Counted from the first letter of the stretch, positions 1 through 12,555 are shown. The stretch is 64,000 nucleotides of DNA from Deinococcus actinosclerus (GCF_001507665.1 NZ_CP013910.1:3150001-3214000), one strand, 5' to 3'. Program-made: numbers and translations. Notes: generated from the letters alone by a model not told the origin.

Positions 1-414
1 GCGCGGGAGGCGGGCATCGTGGTGATGACGGCGGCGGTCGCGGACTACCGCGCGGCCACCCAGAGCGGCGAGAAGCAGGCAAAGGTGGCGGGCGACGTGA
101 CGATTCACCTGACGCCGAACCCGGACATCCTGGCGGAACTGGGCCGCGAGAAGGGGGACCGCGTGCTCGTGGGCTTCGCGATGGAGACGCACGCGGGCGT
201 GGAACGCGCGGCGGGCAAGGCGCAACGGAAGAACGCGGATTTTATCCTCCTGAACTACCCGACGCGGGAGGGCACGGCGTTCGGCGGGGACGACAATCAG
301 GTGACGCTGGTGCGCGCGGACGGCTCGCATGAGGACTGGCCGCGCGTGAGCAAGCGCGAGGTGGCCGAGCGGCTGCTGACCGAGGCGGCGCGGCTGCTGC
401 CCCGTCAGGGCTGA
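1..414 (+). CDS. coaBC: CoaBC, C-terminal part (phosphopantothenate-cysteine ligase domain); 5' end outside window
   Basis: This is the 3' end of a gene that starts before the window: it is open from base 1 and stops at 412-414. It matches the CoaB half of CoaBC, the cytosolic enzyme that joins cysteine to CTP-activated 4'-phosphopantothenate in coenzyme A synthesis. AAVADYR is followed by EKQAK (lysine of the CTP loop), [15 protein letters not shown] and KNADFILLN, all in family order. The flavoprotein decarboxylase half is not visible, so a separate CoaB cannot be excluded. It is followed by argR on the same strand, which has its own promoter. Confidence 0.9.
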   Translation, partial: AREAGIVVMTAAVADYRAATQSGEKQAKVAGDVTIHLTPNPDILAELGREKGDRVLVGFAMETHAGVERAAGKAQRKNADFILLNYPTREGTAFGGDDNQVTLVRADGSHEDWPRVSKREVAERLLTEAARLLPRQG

Positions 415-444
415 GCGGGGTTCTGCCCGGCGGGACGCCCATCA

Positions 445-473
445 TTGAATTATGCAGTGCATATGCATATGCT
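445..473 (+). promoter_or_regulatory. argR promoter, leaderless, with ARG-box-like sequence
   Basis: A -35 TTGAAT (445-450) and a -10 TATGCT (468-473) are separated by 17 bases. The -10 ends seven bases before ATG 481, which predicts a leaderless mRNA. The spacer is an alternating AT-rich palindrome-like tract (TGCATATGCA) in an otherwise G+C-rich area, so an ArgR operator is plausible. Confidence 0.65.
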
Positions 474-480
474 GTGTGGA

Positions 481-951
481 ATGGCGGGTACGCTCAGCAA
501 GGAACAACGTCAGAAACGCATTCAGGACATCATCGCCCGCGACAGTGTCAGCACCCAGGGAGAACTCGTCAAGCGCCTCCAGGCCGAGGGCATCCGGGTC
601 ACGCAGGCCACCGTCAGCCGCGACATCAACGAGTTGCGGCTGGTGCGCCTCCCGGTCGGGAAGGGCCGCCACCGCTACGCCCTGGCGCAGACCGCCGGGC
701 ACGTGGGCGCGCAGGAGGAACTCGCGCGGCTCTTCCAGAACTTCGTGCACGACATCGACCGGGGCGAGAACATGCTCGTGATCCGCACGACCGACGGACA
801 CGCGACCGGCGTGGCGCTCGTGCTCGACCGGGTGCGGCGGGACGACATCATCGGGACGCTGGCCGGCGAGGACACGATCTTCGTGGTGGCGCGCACCACG
901 GCAGATGCGGAGAACATCATGGAGGAGTTCCACGCCATGATGCTGGGGTAA
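481..951 (+). CDS. argR: Arginine repressor ArgR
   Basis: ArgR is a hexameric, arginine-sensing regulator of arginine synthesis and breakdown. The 156-residue product has the usual family length. The N-terminal winged helix includes [10 protein letters not shown] and [13 protein letters not shown], the recognition helix. The C-terminal arginine-binding/oligomerisation domain includes [13 protein letters not shown], the equivalent of the family's GT(I/L)AGDDTI motif. I chose ATG 481 rather than the in-frame TTG 445 because 445 is the -35 hexamer of a good promoter whose -10 ends seven bases before 481. Autoregulation is likely from the operator-like tract in that promoter but is not shown. Confidence 0.93.
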   Translation: MAGTLSKEQRQKRIQDIIARDSVSTQGELVKRLQAEGIRVTQATVSRDINELRLVRLPVGKGRHRYALAQTAGHVGAQEELARLFQNFVHDIDRGENMLVIRTTDGHATGVALVLDRVRRDDIIGTLAGEDTIFVVARTTADAENIMEEFHAMMLG

Positions 952-1097
952 ACATTGCGGTGAGTCGCAGACGAGGGGCGACCGGACCTGCAAGGCTGCG
1001 CAGCAGAGGGAGTGGCAATGAGGAACGGTATTCAGGAGATGGACGGTCATCCGGTGTGGTTCCGGGTGACCGGGAATCGGATGAAGCCGTGACGGGG

Positions 1098-1664
1098 ATG
1101 GACACGTCGGCCCTGCTGGACGCCGCCGAGGCGTTCGCGGGGCCCTTCTACGCCGAAGCGGGCCGGGCATACCACACCGGGGCGCATGTGCGGGCGCTGC
1201 TGGACGCCCTGGCGGTGCGTGGGGTGCTGACGCCCGCGCTGGCGCTGGCCGCGTGGGGCCACGACCTGATCTACGATCCGCGCGCGGCGGACAACGAGGC
1301 GCGCAGCGCGGCCGTGTTCGGGGCGTGGCTGGCCGCGCAGGGAGCGCCCGCCGACCTTCAGGCGGAGGTGCGGGCGCTGATCCTCGCCACCCGGCACACC
1401 GTTCCCGTGACCACGCGGGCGGAGGCGCTGTTCGTGGACGCCGACCTGAGTGTCCTGGGGGCCGATGCCGCCACGTTCGACGCGTACGACCGGGCCATCC
1501 GGGTGGAGTACGCGCACGTGCCCGAGGACGTCTACCGCGCCGGGCGGGCGGCGGTGCTGCGGGGCTTCCTGAACCGCGAGCGGCTGTACCTCACGCCGGA
1601 GTTCGCGGGGCTGGAGCCTCAGGCGCGGGTCAATCTGGCCCGGGCGCTGGCTCGGCTGCGCTGA
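1098..1664 (+). CDS. HD-superfamily metal-dependent phosphohydrolase (predicted)
   Basis: A 188-residue cytosolic protein of the small bacterial HD family. Visible motifs are YHTGAHVRALL (first His), AAWGHDLIYD (the HD pair), NEARSAAV, LILATRHT, and FVDADLSVLGAD followed by YDRAIRVEY. These are the metal-ligand and signature positions of the family, whose substrate is unknown. The start is ATG 1098; upstream codons in frame look like non-coding sequence. Its 3' end overlaps the convergent CoA-transferase gene by 35 bases. Substrate cannot be inferred from the neighbours. Confidence 0.8.
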   Translation: MDTSALLDAAEAFAGPFYAEAGRAYHTGAHVRALLDALAVRGVLTPALALAAWGHDLIYDPRAADNEARSAAVFGAWLAAQGAPADLQAEVRALILATRHTVPVTTRAEALFVDADLSVLGADAATFDAYDRAIRVEYAHVPEDVYRAGRAAVLRGFLNRERLYLTPEFAGLEPQARVNLARALARLR

Positions 1665-2835
1665 TCTCGGGGCTCAGTCCCAGTTCGCTCAGGACCTCGC
1701 CGGTGTGCTGCCCGAGCGTGGGCGGCGCGCGGCGCACCGGCAGGGCCTGCCCACCGAAGCGCCAGGGGGGGCTGGTGACGGTCGTCTCGCCCAGGGTGGG
1801 GTGCGCGACGGGCACGGCGACCCCACGCGCCTGCACGTGCGGGTCGCGGAAGACGTCGGACAGGTCGTTCACGGGGCCGCAGGGGACGCCCGCGACCTCC
1901 AGGCGGATCATGAGGTCGGCGCGGGTGTGGCGGGCCAGCGCGGGCAGCAGGAGCGTGTCGAGGTCGGCGCGGTGAGTGACGCGGCCCTCGTTCGTGGCGA
2001 AGCGGGCATCCGCGCCCAGCTCCGGGTCGTCCAGCGCCGCGCAGAAGCGCCGCCACAGCGCGTCGTTCCCCACGGCGATGTTCACGAACCCGTCCGCGCA
2101 GGGAAAGGTGCCGTACGGGACGATGGAGCGGTGGTCGTTTCCGGTGGGGACCGGCACCTCCCCGGTGGCAAGGTAGCGGCCCACCTGCGAGGAGCCCAGC
2201 GCGATCACGCTTTCCAGCAGGTTCACCTCCACCCGCGCGCCGTGTCCGGTGCGTTCGCGGGCGTACAGCGCCGCCAGGATCGCCTGGGTGATCAGGGCGC
2301 CGCTGTACACGTCCGCGACCGCCACTCCGACCCGCAGGGGCTCGCCGCCTGCCTCGCCGTTGTAGCTCATGAGGCCGCCCATGCCCTGTGCGATCACGTC
2401 GTACCCGGCGCGGTCGCGGTACGGGCCGCTCAGCCCGAAACCGGTGATGCTGGCGTAGATCAGACGGGGGTGCGCGGCGTGCAGGTCGTCCCAGCCCAGC
2501 CCCAGGCGCTCCAGCGTGCCGGGCCGGAAGTTCTCGACGAGCACGTCGCTGCCCGCGATCAGGCGGCGGGCGGCCTCCAGCCCCTCCCCGGTCTTGAGGT
2601 CCAGGGTGACGCTGCGCTTGTTGCGGTTCACGCTCAGGAAGTAGCTGCTCTCACGCGCGCCGTCCGGCCCCGTCTGGAAGGGCGGCCCCCAGGCGCGGGT
2701 GTCGTCCCCGCCGGGCGGCTCGACCTTGATCACGTCCGCGCCGAGGTCGCCGAGGAGCATGGTGCACAGCGGGCCGGTCAGGACGCGGGTGAAGTCCGCG
2801 ACGCGCACGCCACTCAGGGGCAGGTCTGGGGTCAT
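1630..2835 (-). CDS. Class III CoA-transferase (CaiB/BaiF family)
   Basis: A 401-residue protein of the family that moves CoA between organic acids. It begins LSGVRVADFTRVLTGPLC and has LGADVIKVEPPGGDDTR, VNRNKRSVTLDLK, DVLVENFRPG, YDVIAQGMGGLM and VPCGPVNDL, all typical and in order. At the position of the usual catalytic Asp I read LLES, so the residue may be Glu; this alignment is by eye. ATG 2835 lies eight bases after a minus-strand TAGCAT (2844-2849), a likely leaderless start. The gene is divergent from a molybdenum hydroxylase subunit, so the two may act on related aromatic or heterocyclic acids, but the acyl substrate is unknown. Confidence 0.88.
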   Translation of the reverse strand: MTPDLPLSGVRVADFTRVLTGPLCTMLLGDLGADVIKVEPPGGDDTRAWGPPFQTGPDGARESSYFLSVNRNKRSVTLDLKTGEGLEAARRLIAGSDVLVENFRPGTLERLGLGWDDLHAAHPRLIYASITGFGLSGPYRDRAGYDVIAQGMGGLMSYNGEAGGEPLRVGVAVADVYSGALITQAILAALYARERTGHGARVEVNLLESVIALGSSQVGRYLATGEVPVPTGNDHRSIVPYGTFPCADGFVNIAVGNDALWRRFCAALDDPELGADARFATNEGRVTHRADLDTLLLPALARHTRADLMIRLEVAGVPCGPVNDLSDVFRDPHVQARGVAVPVAHPTLGETTVTSPPWRFGGQALPVRRAPPTLGQHTGEVLSELGLSPEISAAEPAPGPD

Positions 2836-2914
2836 GTGCCCGGATGCTAGCGCGGGCGTAGACTCCGGAGGTTCCAAGCTCGCCCCTCTCCCCCTTCTTC
2901 TGGAGGTTCCACCT

Positions 2915-5191
2915 GTGACCACGCCACAGTCCCCGGCCCGCACGCACCTGGGCCGTCCGCGCAAGATCATCGACGGCCTGGAGAAACTCGTGGGCCGCGC
3001 GCCCTACGTCGCCGACCAGTGGCTGCCGGGGCTGCTGCACGCCCGGCCCGTGCTGTCCCCGTACCCGCACGCGCGCATCCGGGGCATCGACCGGACGGCG
3101 GCGCTGGCCGTGCCGGGCGTGCACTCGGTGCTGCTGGGCACGGACCTGAACGTGAAGCCCATGCACTCGCGCCCCAGCCTGCTGCTCGCGGAGGACCTGG
3201 TGGTGTTCGCGGGCCAGCCGGTCGCGCTGATCCTGGCGGACACCGAGGCGCAGGCGGCGGACGCGGCGGCCCTGCTGGACGTGGACTACGATGTGCTGGA
3301 CGCCGTGGAGGACGCCGAGGCGGCCCTGGCCGGCGGGACGCTGGTGTGGCCGCAGGGCGTCCCGAAGGCCGACGGCGGCATGGCCGGGCTGCACGGCGGC
3401 GAGGCGGGCGCGCAGGCGGCGCGCGAGCCGAGCAACGTGGACGAGGACCGCACCTTCGGGTGCGGGGACGTGGACGCGGCCCTGGCGGGGGCGGCCTTCA
3501 CGGCGGGCGGGACGTTCCGGGTGGCGGGCGTGCATCAGGGGTACCTGGAGCCGCACGCGGTGGCGGCGCAGCCCGGCGCGCGGCCCGGCGAGGTCACGGT
3601 GTACACGAGCACCCAGGGACAGTACGTGGTGCGCTCGGAGGTCGCGGGCGCGCTGGGCCTGCGCGAGCGGGACGTGCACGTGGTGCCGCTGACGGTGGGT
3701 GGGGGCTTCGGCGCGAAGTACGGGATCATGGACGCGCTGGTGGCGGCGGCGGCGCTGCACGCGCGGCAGCCGGTGCGGCTGGTCCTGACCCGCAGCGAGG
3801 ACATGCTGACGACCATGCCCGCCCCGGCCATCGACGTGACGCTGCGGCTGGGCGCCGACGCGGACGGCACCCTGACCGCCGTGGACGCGGACGTGAGGAT
3901 CGAGAACGGCGCCTTCCGCTTCGGGCACGGGGGGATCATCGCCACGATGCTCGGCGGCCTGTACCGCTGCGAGAACGTGCGGGTCCGCACGCGCGAGCTG
4001 CTGCTGAACCGCGCGCCGGTCGGGGCGTACCGCGCGCCGGGCGTGCCGCAGGCGCTGTTCGCGCTGGAGTCCGCCGTGGACGACCTGACCCGCCAGCTGG
4101 GCGCCGACCCGCTGGACTGGCGGCTGCGCCACGCGGTGCAGGCAGGCGACCCGATGGGCACCGGGCGGCCCTGGCCGGACATCGGCCTGCGCGACTGCCT
4201 GGAGGCCGCCCGCGCCCACCCGCTGTGGCAGGGGCGGCGCGACCTGCCCGAGCACGAGGGGGTGGGGCTGGCGGTGGGCGGCTGGCCGGGCGCGTTCTCC
4301 CCGGCGGGCGCGGTGTGCCGCGTGGACACCGACGGCACGGTGCGCCTGCACGTGGGCAGCGTGGACATCAGCGGCGTGCACTCCAGCATGGTGCTGATCG
4401 CCGCCGAGACGCTGGGCGTGGACCCGGATCAGGTGGAGATCGTGCAGGGCACCACGGACAGCGGGCCGTACGCGCCGAACTCCGGGGGGTCGCAGGTGAC
4501 GATCAGCCTGTCGGGCGCGGTGCTGGACGCCAGCACGCAGGTGCGTGACCAGCTGCTGGAACTGGCCGCGCGGCATTTTGAGGCGCACCGCGACGATCTG
4601 GAACTCGCGGGTGGGCAGGCGCTCGTGCGGGGCATCCCGGACCGCGCCATTCCGATCGGGAAGCTGGCGGCGCAGGCGCAGCGCGCGCCGGGCGGACCGG
4701 GCCCGGTGGTCGCCGAGGGCCGCGCGGCGCTGAAGGCGGGCGCGCCGGGGTTCATCGCGCATCTCGTGCACGTGCGGGTGGATCCGGACACCGGGGCGGT
4801 CACCCTGCGGCGCTCGGTGGCTGCGCAGGACGTGGGCTTCGCGCTGAACCCGCTGCTCGTCGAGGGGCAGATCCAGGGGGGCAGCGCGCAGGCGCTGGGG
4901 CTGGGGCTGCTGGAGGGCCTGGACTACGCGGGCGGCACGCTGGCGAACCCGAACTTCCTGGAGTACGCGTTCCCGACGAGTACGGACGTGCCGCCGCTGG
5001 AGGCCCTACTGGTCCAGCGGCCCAGCGAGCACGGGCCGTTCGGCGCGCGGATCGTGGGGGAGCCGCCGATCACGGCGGGCGCGGCGGCCCTGGCGAACGC
5101 GGTGCGCGAGGCGGCGGGCGTGCGCGTGACCGAGCTGCCCGTCACCCCCGAGGCGGTCTGGCGGCTGCGGCAGGCGCAGGCCGGGGACTGA
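2915..5191 (+). CDS. Xanthine dehydrogenase/aldehyde oxidase family, molybdopterin-binding large subunit
   Basis: The 758-residue product has an N-terminal a/b hammerhead domain (about residues 15-130) followed by two molybdopterin-binding domains. GGGFGAKYG (about 260-270) is the family's pterin-contact glycine loop. GEPPITAGAAALANAV near residue 714 holds the glutamate equivalent to the catalytic Glu of xanthine oxidase. GTG 2915 follows a good Shine-Dalgarno sequence (TGGAGG, 2901-2906); a -10 TAGACT is at 2859-2864. GGAGGTTCCA occurs twice in the leader (2867-2876 and 2902-2911). No iron-sulfur or FAD subunit and no maturation gene lies beside it, so partners must be elsewhere. The substrate is unknown. 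Confidence 0.88.
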   Translation: MTTPQSPARTHLGRPRKIIDGLEKLVGRAPYVADQWLPGLLHARPVLSPYPHARIRGIDRTAALAVPGVHSVLLGTDLNVKPMHSRPSLLLAEDLVVFAGQPVALILADTEAQAADAAALLDVDYDVLDAVEDAEAALAGGTLVWPQGVPKADGGMAGLHGGEAGAQAAREPSNVDEDRTFGCGDVDAALAGAAFTAGGTFRVAGVHQGYLEPHAVAAQPGARPGEVTVYTSTQGQYVVRSEVAGALGLRERDVHVVPLTVGGGFGAKYGIMDALVAAAALHARQPVRLVLTRSEDMLTTMPAPAIDVTLRLGADADGTLTAVDADVRIENGAFRFGHGGIIATMLGGLYRCENVRVRTRELLLNRAPVGAYRAPGVPQALFALESAVDDLTRQLGADPLDWRLRHAVQAGDPMGTGRPWPDIGLRDCLEAARAHPLWQGRRDLPEHEGVGLAVGGWPGAFSPAGAVCRVDTDGTVRLHVGSVDISGVHSSMVLIAAETLGVDPDQVEIVQGTTDSGPYAPNSGGSQVTISLSGAVLDASTQVRDQLLELAARHFEAHRDDLELAGGQALVRGIPDRAIPIGKLAAQAQRAPGGPGPVVAEGRAALKAGAPGFIAHLVHVRVDPDTGAVTLRRSVAAQDVGFALNPLLVEGQIQGGSAQALGLGLLEGLDYAGGTLANPNFLEYAFPTSTDVPPLEALLVQRPSEHGPFGARIVGEPPITAGAAALANAVREAAGVRVTELPVTPEAVWRLRQAQAGD

Positions 5192-5193
5192 TA

Positions 5194-5263
5194 CGGACTC
5201 CGGTGGAATGGCCTGCAAAGCCGTTCCATCCGGGCGGCGCGAGCAGGAGCAGAACGGGGTCCG
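5194..5263. repeat. Degenerate copy of a small intergenic repeat (see 39401-39530 and 62486-62615)
   Basis: It starts at the stop codon of the previous gene. CGGACTCC (5194-5201) pairs with GGGGTCCG (5256-5263) with one mismatch, and encloses a second stem, TGGAATGGC (5204-5212) with GCCGTTCCA (5220-5228). Head (TGAT.CGGA..CCG) and tail (CCGTTCCATC.GG) resemble the two fuller copies, as if the middle were lost. No gene is seen in 5192-5332. Confidence 0.45.
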
Positions 5264-5320
5264 GGCGGGCGGCTCACCCTAAAACTGGACACTTGAATAA
5301 ATCAGTTTAAGTTTTAAAGC

Positions 5321-5326
5321 TAAGAT
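5321..5326 (+). promoter_or_regulatory. -10 element of the MFS gene; AT-rich operator-like upstream tract
   Basis: TAAGAT ends six bases before ATG 5333, so a leaderless mRNA is predicted. No -35 at 16-18 bases is convincing; TTGAAT at 5293-5298 is 22 bases away. The 5292-5320 tract is strikingly AT-rich (CAGTTTAAGTTTTAAAGC) and may bind a regulator. Confidence 0.5.
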
Positions 5327-5332
5327 GGGGTC

Positions 5333-6553
5333 ATGACGACCCCCGCCTCCTCCCCCACCCGGTCCGGTCAGGCCCCCCCGGACCGGGTCACCCAGACCAC
5401 GCTGCTGCTCCTCTCGGCGCTCACCATCATGTCCGGGGCCACCATCGCCCCGGCGCTGCCCGCCATGCAGGCGCACTTCGCCGACACCCCGAACGCCGCG
5501 CTGCTCGTGAAACTCGCCCTGACCATCCTGGGCATCGTGATTGCCATCACCGCGCCGCTGTTCGGGGTGCTGGCCGACCGCTACGGCCGCCGCCCGGTCC
5601 TGCTGGCCTCGCTGGCGCTGTACGTGGTGGGAGGCGGCAGCGGCCTGATCGCGCAGAGCCTCGGCGCCGTGTTGCTGGGCCGCGTGGTGCTGGGGCTGGC
5701 CGTGGCGGGCACCATGACGGCCGCCGGGGCGCTCGTGAACGACCTGTTCAGCGGCGCCGCGCGGGGCCGCTTCCTGAGCCAGCAGGCGGCCTTCAACAGC
5801 TTCGGCGGCGCGGTGCTCCTGCCGTTGGGCGGCGTCCTCGCCGCCGTGGGCTGGCGCGCACCCTTCGCGCTGTACCTCGCGGCCGCGCTGCTGCTGCCGC
5901 TGCTGCTGCGCCTCCCGCACGGCATTCCCGGGGACGCCCACGACCCGGCCGCGCCCGCGCAGGCGCCGCGCTGGGGTGCGATCACGCTGGTGTACGCCCT
6001 GGCACTGGGCTACATGATCGTGTTCTACCTGATGCCCGCCCAGGGGCCCTTCCTGCTGCGCGCCCTGCACGCCAACCCCGGCCTGACCGGGCTGATGCTG
6101 GGCAGTTCCACCCTGATGGCCGCCGTGACGTCCCTGGTGTTCTCCCGCTTCGCCGGGCGCTTCGATCCGCGCCGACTGGCGGGTCTGGGCATGCTCGTCG
6201 TGGCGGTGGGGTGGCTGCTGGTATTCCGCGCGCCGGGCCTGGGGGTCGTGGAGGCGGGTCTGCTCGTGGCGGGGCTGGGCGGCGGGCTGATCTTCCCGAA
6301 CCTGTACGCCTGGCTGGCCGACCTGACGCCCCCCGCATGGCGGGGCCGCGTGACGGCGGGCATGAGCAGCGCGATCTTCCTGGGGCAGTTCCTCAGCCCG
6401 CTGGTGCTGGCCGCGCCTGCCGGGCACGAGGCGCAGGGCTTCGCGGCGGGCGCGGCGCTGGCCGCCGGGATGGGCGCGCTGCTGCTGATCCTCAGCGTCT
6501 GGGCCCGCCGCGTGCCTGACGCGCCCAGCGGAGCGGTCCCTCAGCGGGGTTGA
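5333..6553 (+). CDS. MFS transporter, drug/H+ antiporter type
   Basis: A 406-residue integral membrane protein with about twelve hydrophobic segments, the usual length for a 12-helix MFS carrier. Motif A of the family, GVLADRYGRRPVLL, follows the second segment, and PALPAMQAHF at the end of helix 1 is typical of the DHA1 exporters. A cytoplasmic loop rich in Pro/Ala separates the two halves (GDAHDPAAPAQAPRW). ATG 5333 is set by the -10 TAAGAT six bases upstream. The gene is monocistronic and ends at a bidirectional hairpin shared with the ATP synthase operon. The substrate is unknown. Confidence 0.85.
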   Translation: MTTPASSPTRSGQAPPDRVTQTTLLLLSALTIMSGATIAPALPAMQAHFADTPNAALLVKLALTILGIVIAITAPLFGVLADRYGRRPVLLASLALYVVGGGSGLIAQSLGAVLLGRVVLGLAVAGTMTAAGALVNDLFSGAARGRFLSQQAAFNSFGGAVLLPLGGVLAAVGWRAPFALYLAAALLLPLLLRLPHGIPGDAHDPAAPAQAPRWGAITLVYALALGYMIVFYLMPAQGPFLLRALHANPGLTGLMLGSSTLMAAVTSLVFSRFAGRFDPRRLAGLGMLVVAVGWLLVFRAPGLGVVEAGLLVAGLGGGLIFPNLYAWLADLTPPAWRGRVTAGMSSAIFLGQFLSPLVLAAPAGHEAQGFAAGAALAAGMGALLLILSVWARRVPDAPSGAVPQRG

Positions 6554-6567
6554 CCCGAATCCATGAA

Positions 6568-6595
6568 AAACCGCCCTCCGGCTGGGGGGCGGTTT
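6568..6595. terminator. Bidirectional terminator between the MFS gene and atpD
   Basis: AAACCGCCC (6568-6576) pairs perfectly with GGGCGGTTT (6587-6595). The stem is flanked by A-runs on one side and T's on the other, which fits termination of both convergent genes. Confidence 0.8.
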
Positions 6596-6610
6596 CTGTG
6601 ATACCTGGGT

Positions 6611-7285
6611 TCAGTCGGCGGCGCTGCCGTGGCTCTGCGCGTTCTGAGCGTCGCGGGCGGCCTCGGCTTTCGCCTCGATCTTCGCCTTGATCTTCTTCTG
6701 GGTGAATCCGGCTTCGCGTTCGCGCTGGTCGAGCACGCTGCGGATGAAGCGGATGTCGTCCTGAATGCCGGGAATCACGACCTGCTCGAGCGCGTTCACG
6801 CGGCGGCTGGTCTTCTTGATTTCCTCGCCGATGCGGCGCAGTTTCGTCTCGGTCGCGGCGACCTTGACGATCGCCTCGAGCACGCCGCCGAAGTCGGTGG
6901 CGGCCTGGATGGTGCGTGCGCCGACGTTGATCGGGCTGAAGTTCGCCTGCGCGGCGCGTTCGGGCACGCTGATGCGCGGCACCTTCACGCCGTACAGGTT
7001 GTCGATCTGCATGTCGATCTGGTAGTCACCGCTGCCAGCCAGCGAGAGGCTCTCGACCGCTTCGGGGCTGTCCCAGGCTTTCGCGCTGAAGAGGCTGGTG
7101 TAGGCGCCCTTGCTGACGCCGCTGAGCTGCTCGCGGGCGGCGAGGGCGTCCTTGACGAGCGCGAAGAATTCGCCGATGAGGGCGTCACGCTTGCGCTTGA
7201 GGAGGTCCGCGCCGCCGGAGGCGGTCTTCAGGCTGGCCTTGCTGGCCAGCAGGGCGCTGCGGGTGGGGCTGATCTGTTCTGCCAT
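6611..7285 (-). CDS. atpD: V/A-type ATP synthase subunit D (central rotor shaft)
   Basis: Subunit D is the coiled-coil shaft that turns inside the A3B3 head. The 224-residue product starts with SPTRSALLASKASLKTASGGADLLKRKRDAL, the family's N-terminal helix, and ends in a long lysine/glutamate-rich helix (RREREAGFTQKKIKAKIEAK). NALEQVVIPGIQDDIRFIRSVLDQREREA is the second long helix. A strong Shine-Dalgarno (AGGAGGTG) precedes ATG 7285. It is the last gene of the operon, separated from atpB by 92 bases that hold a perfect 14-bp stem-loop. Confidence 0.96.
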   Translation of the reverse strand: MAEQISPTRSALLASKASLKTASGGADLLKRKRDALIGEFFALVKDALAAREQLSGVSKGAYTSLFSAKAWDSPEAVESLSLAGSGDYQIDMQIDNLYGVKVPRISVPERAAQANFSPINVGARTIQAATDFGGVLEAIVKVAATETKLRRIGEEIKKTSRRVNALEQVVIPGIQDDIRFIRSVLDQREREAGFTQKKIKAKIEAKAEAARDAQNAQSHGSAAD

Positions 7286-7322
7286 GTGTGTTCACCTCCT
7301 GACGTTCTGGCGTTCATGGTCG

Positions 7323-7369
7323 GGGGTCGAAGGGTGCGCCGACTAGCGGCGGGGTCACCCTTCGACCCC
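7323..7369 (-). other. Intra-operon stem-loop between atpB and atpD
   Basis: GGGGTCGAAGGGTG (7323-7336) and CACCCTTCGACCCC (7356-7369) form a perfect 14-bp stem with a 19-base loop. It has no T-run on the minus strand, so it is more likely an RNA-stability or partial-attenuation element than a full terminator. Confidence 0.65.
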
Positions 7370-7377
7370 TCAGGGGC

Positions 7378-10538
<3,161 letters not shown>

Positions 10539-10560
10539 TACGTTCTCCTTGGGAGGGGCA

Positions 10561-10650
10561 GAAGGCTGAAAGCCGATGGCTGAAGGCCGCGAGCGAGGAC
10601 GCTCAGGTGTCTTCTCTGTTGTTGCCATCTGCCATATGCCATCTGCCTTC
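10561..10650. repeat. Short intergenic repeat between atpF and atpA
   Basis: The gap holds an array of imperfect units: GAAGGCTGAAAGCCGATGGC near the left end and GCCATCTGCCATATGCCATC near the right, which are roughly inverted copies of one another (GAAGGC ... GCCTTC ends). This unit type (GGCTGAAAGC / GGCAGATGGC) looks like a dispersed non-coding repeat inserted within the operon. Confidence 0.5.
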
Positions 10651-10660
10651 ACCCTCCGTT

Positions 10661-10998
10661 TTACAGTTTGATATCGAAGCCGATGGTGTCGCGCACCAGT
10701 TTGCCCATGTAGGCCTTCGCGTCGACGGTGTCCGGGTTGAACGCGTCGCGCAGGCTGGGGATGGGCAGCAGGATCGGCAGGTCCCGGCCGCGCATGACGC
10801 GGGCGGTGGCGCTGGCTGGGTCCGGGATCAGGCCGGTGTCGACGGCGACGAGGCCGTACTGACCTTCGGTGATCAGGCGTTCCAGGGTGGCGAGGGCCGT
10901 GTCGGGGGTGGCCTCGATCACGGCGGCTCCGGCGAGGCGGTAGCCGGTGGCGGTCTCGGCGTCACTCAGCACCGCGACGCGTTGCGTGTTGGGCCGGG

Positions 10999-11002
<4 letters not shown>
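10661..11002 (-). CDS. atpF: V/A-type ATP synthase subunit F (rotor)
   Basis: Subunit F caps the D shaft in the rotor and modulates activity. The 113-residue product begins [21 protein letters not shown] and contains [17 protein letters not shown], the Rossmann-like fold and turn typical of F. ATG 11002 overlaps the atpC stop (ATGA), so it is translationally coupled. The downstream gap to atpA contains the repeat described at 10561. Confidence 0.95.
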
Positions 11003-11976
<974 letters not shown>

Positions 11977-11984
11977 GTGAATCC

Positions 11985-12554
11985 TTACTCGGCCAGCAGT
12001 CGGCTGATCTGCGGGGCGAGGTCGCCGCGCACGCGGTTCAGGCGACCCACGAGCGTGTTCTGAATGCTGGCCTTGCCGCCCTTGCCGACCAGGCGCACGC
12101 CGGTCTTGACCTGCTCGTTAGGGCGCACGTCCAGGTGCCGGCCCAGCTGGCCCAGCGCCTGACGGACGGCGTCGTGCTCGGCCAGGGCCGCCTCGACCAC
12201 CTCGGCGTCAGGCAGCACCTGCAGGGCTTCTTGCAGCAGCTTGGCGACGATCACGGGGTACTCGGGCGAGGTGGTCACGGAGTGCAGGTACTGCTCGGAG
12301 ACCGTGAACGCCTGCGCCTGGAGGCTGTCGGCGGCGGCGAGACGCTGCGCGCTGCTGTCGAGGTCAGCGGCGCTGCGGGCGCGCACCAGTTCGGCCTGGC
12401 GGGCACCGTCCAGCTGGCGGGTGCGCGAGTCGATCAGGGCCTGGGCCTGTTCGTGGGCCTGGGCGACGATCTGCTCGGCGCGGCCCTGGGCCTCGGCGCG
12501 GATGCGCTCGATTTCCTGCTGGGCTTCGTTCTCGAGGAGCTTGTCGAGCGCCAT
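11985..12554 (-). CDS. atpE: V/A-type ATP synthase subunit E (peripheral stalk)
   Basis: Subunit E pairs with the small G-like subunit in the peripheral stalk. The 189-residue product has an N-terminal coiled coil (LENEAQQEIERIRAEAQGRAEQIVAQAHEQ) and a globular C-terminal domain with VRLVGKGGKASIQNTLVGRLNRVRGDLAPQISRLL, typical of the family. It follows the proteolipid gene after one base. Composition matches its neighbours. Confidence 0.93.
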   Translation of the reverse strand: MALDKLLENEAQQEIERIRAEAQGRAEQIVAQAHEQAQALIDSRTRQLDGARQAELVRARSAADLDSSAQRLAAADSLQAQAFTVSEQYLHSVTTSPEYPVIVAKLLQEALQVLPDAEVVEAALAEHDAVRQALGQLGRHLDVRPNEQVKTGVRLVGKGGKASIQNTLVGRLNRVRGDLAPQISRLLAE

Positions 12555-12555
12555 A

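Noticed and set aside
2651..4771. Minus-strand frame of 706 codons opposite the molybdenum hydroxylase
   Set aside because: Antisense shadow; no motif, biased composition.
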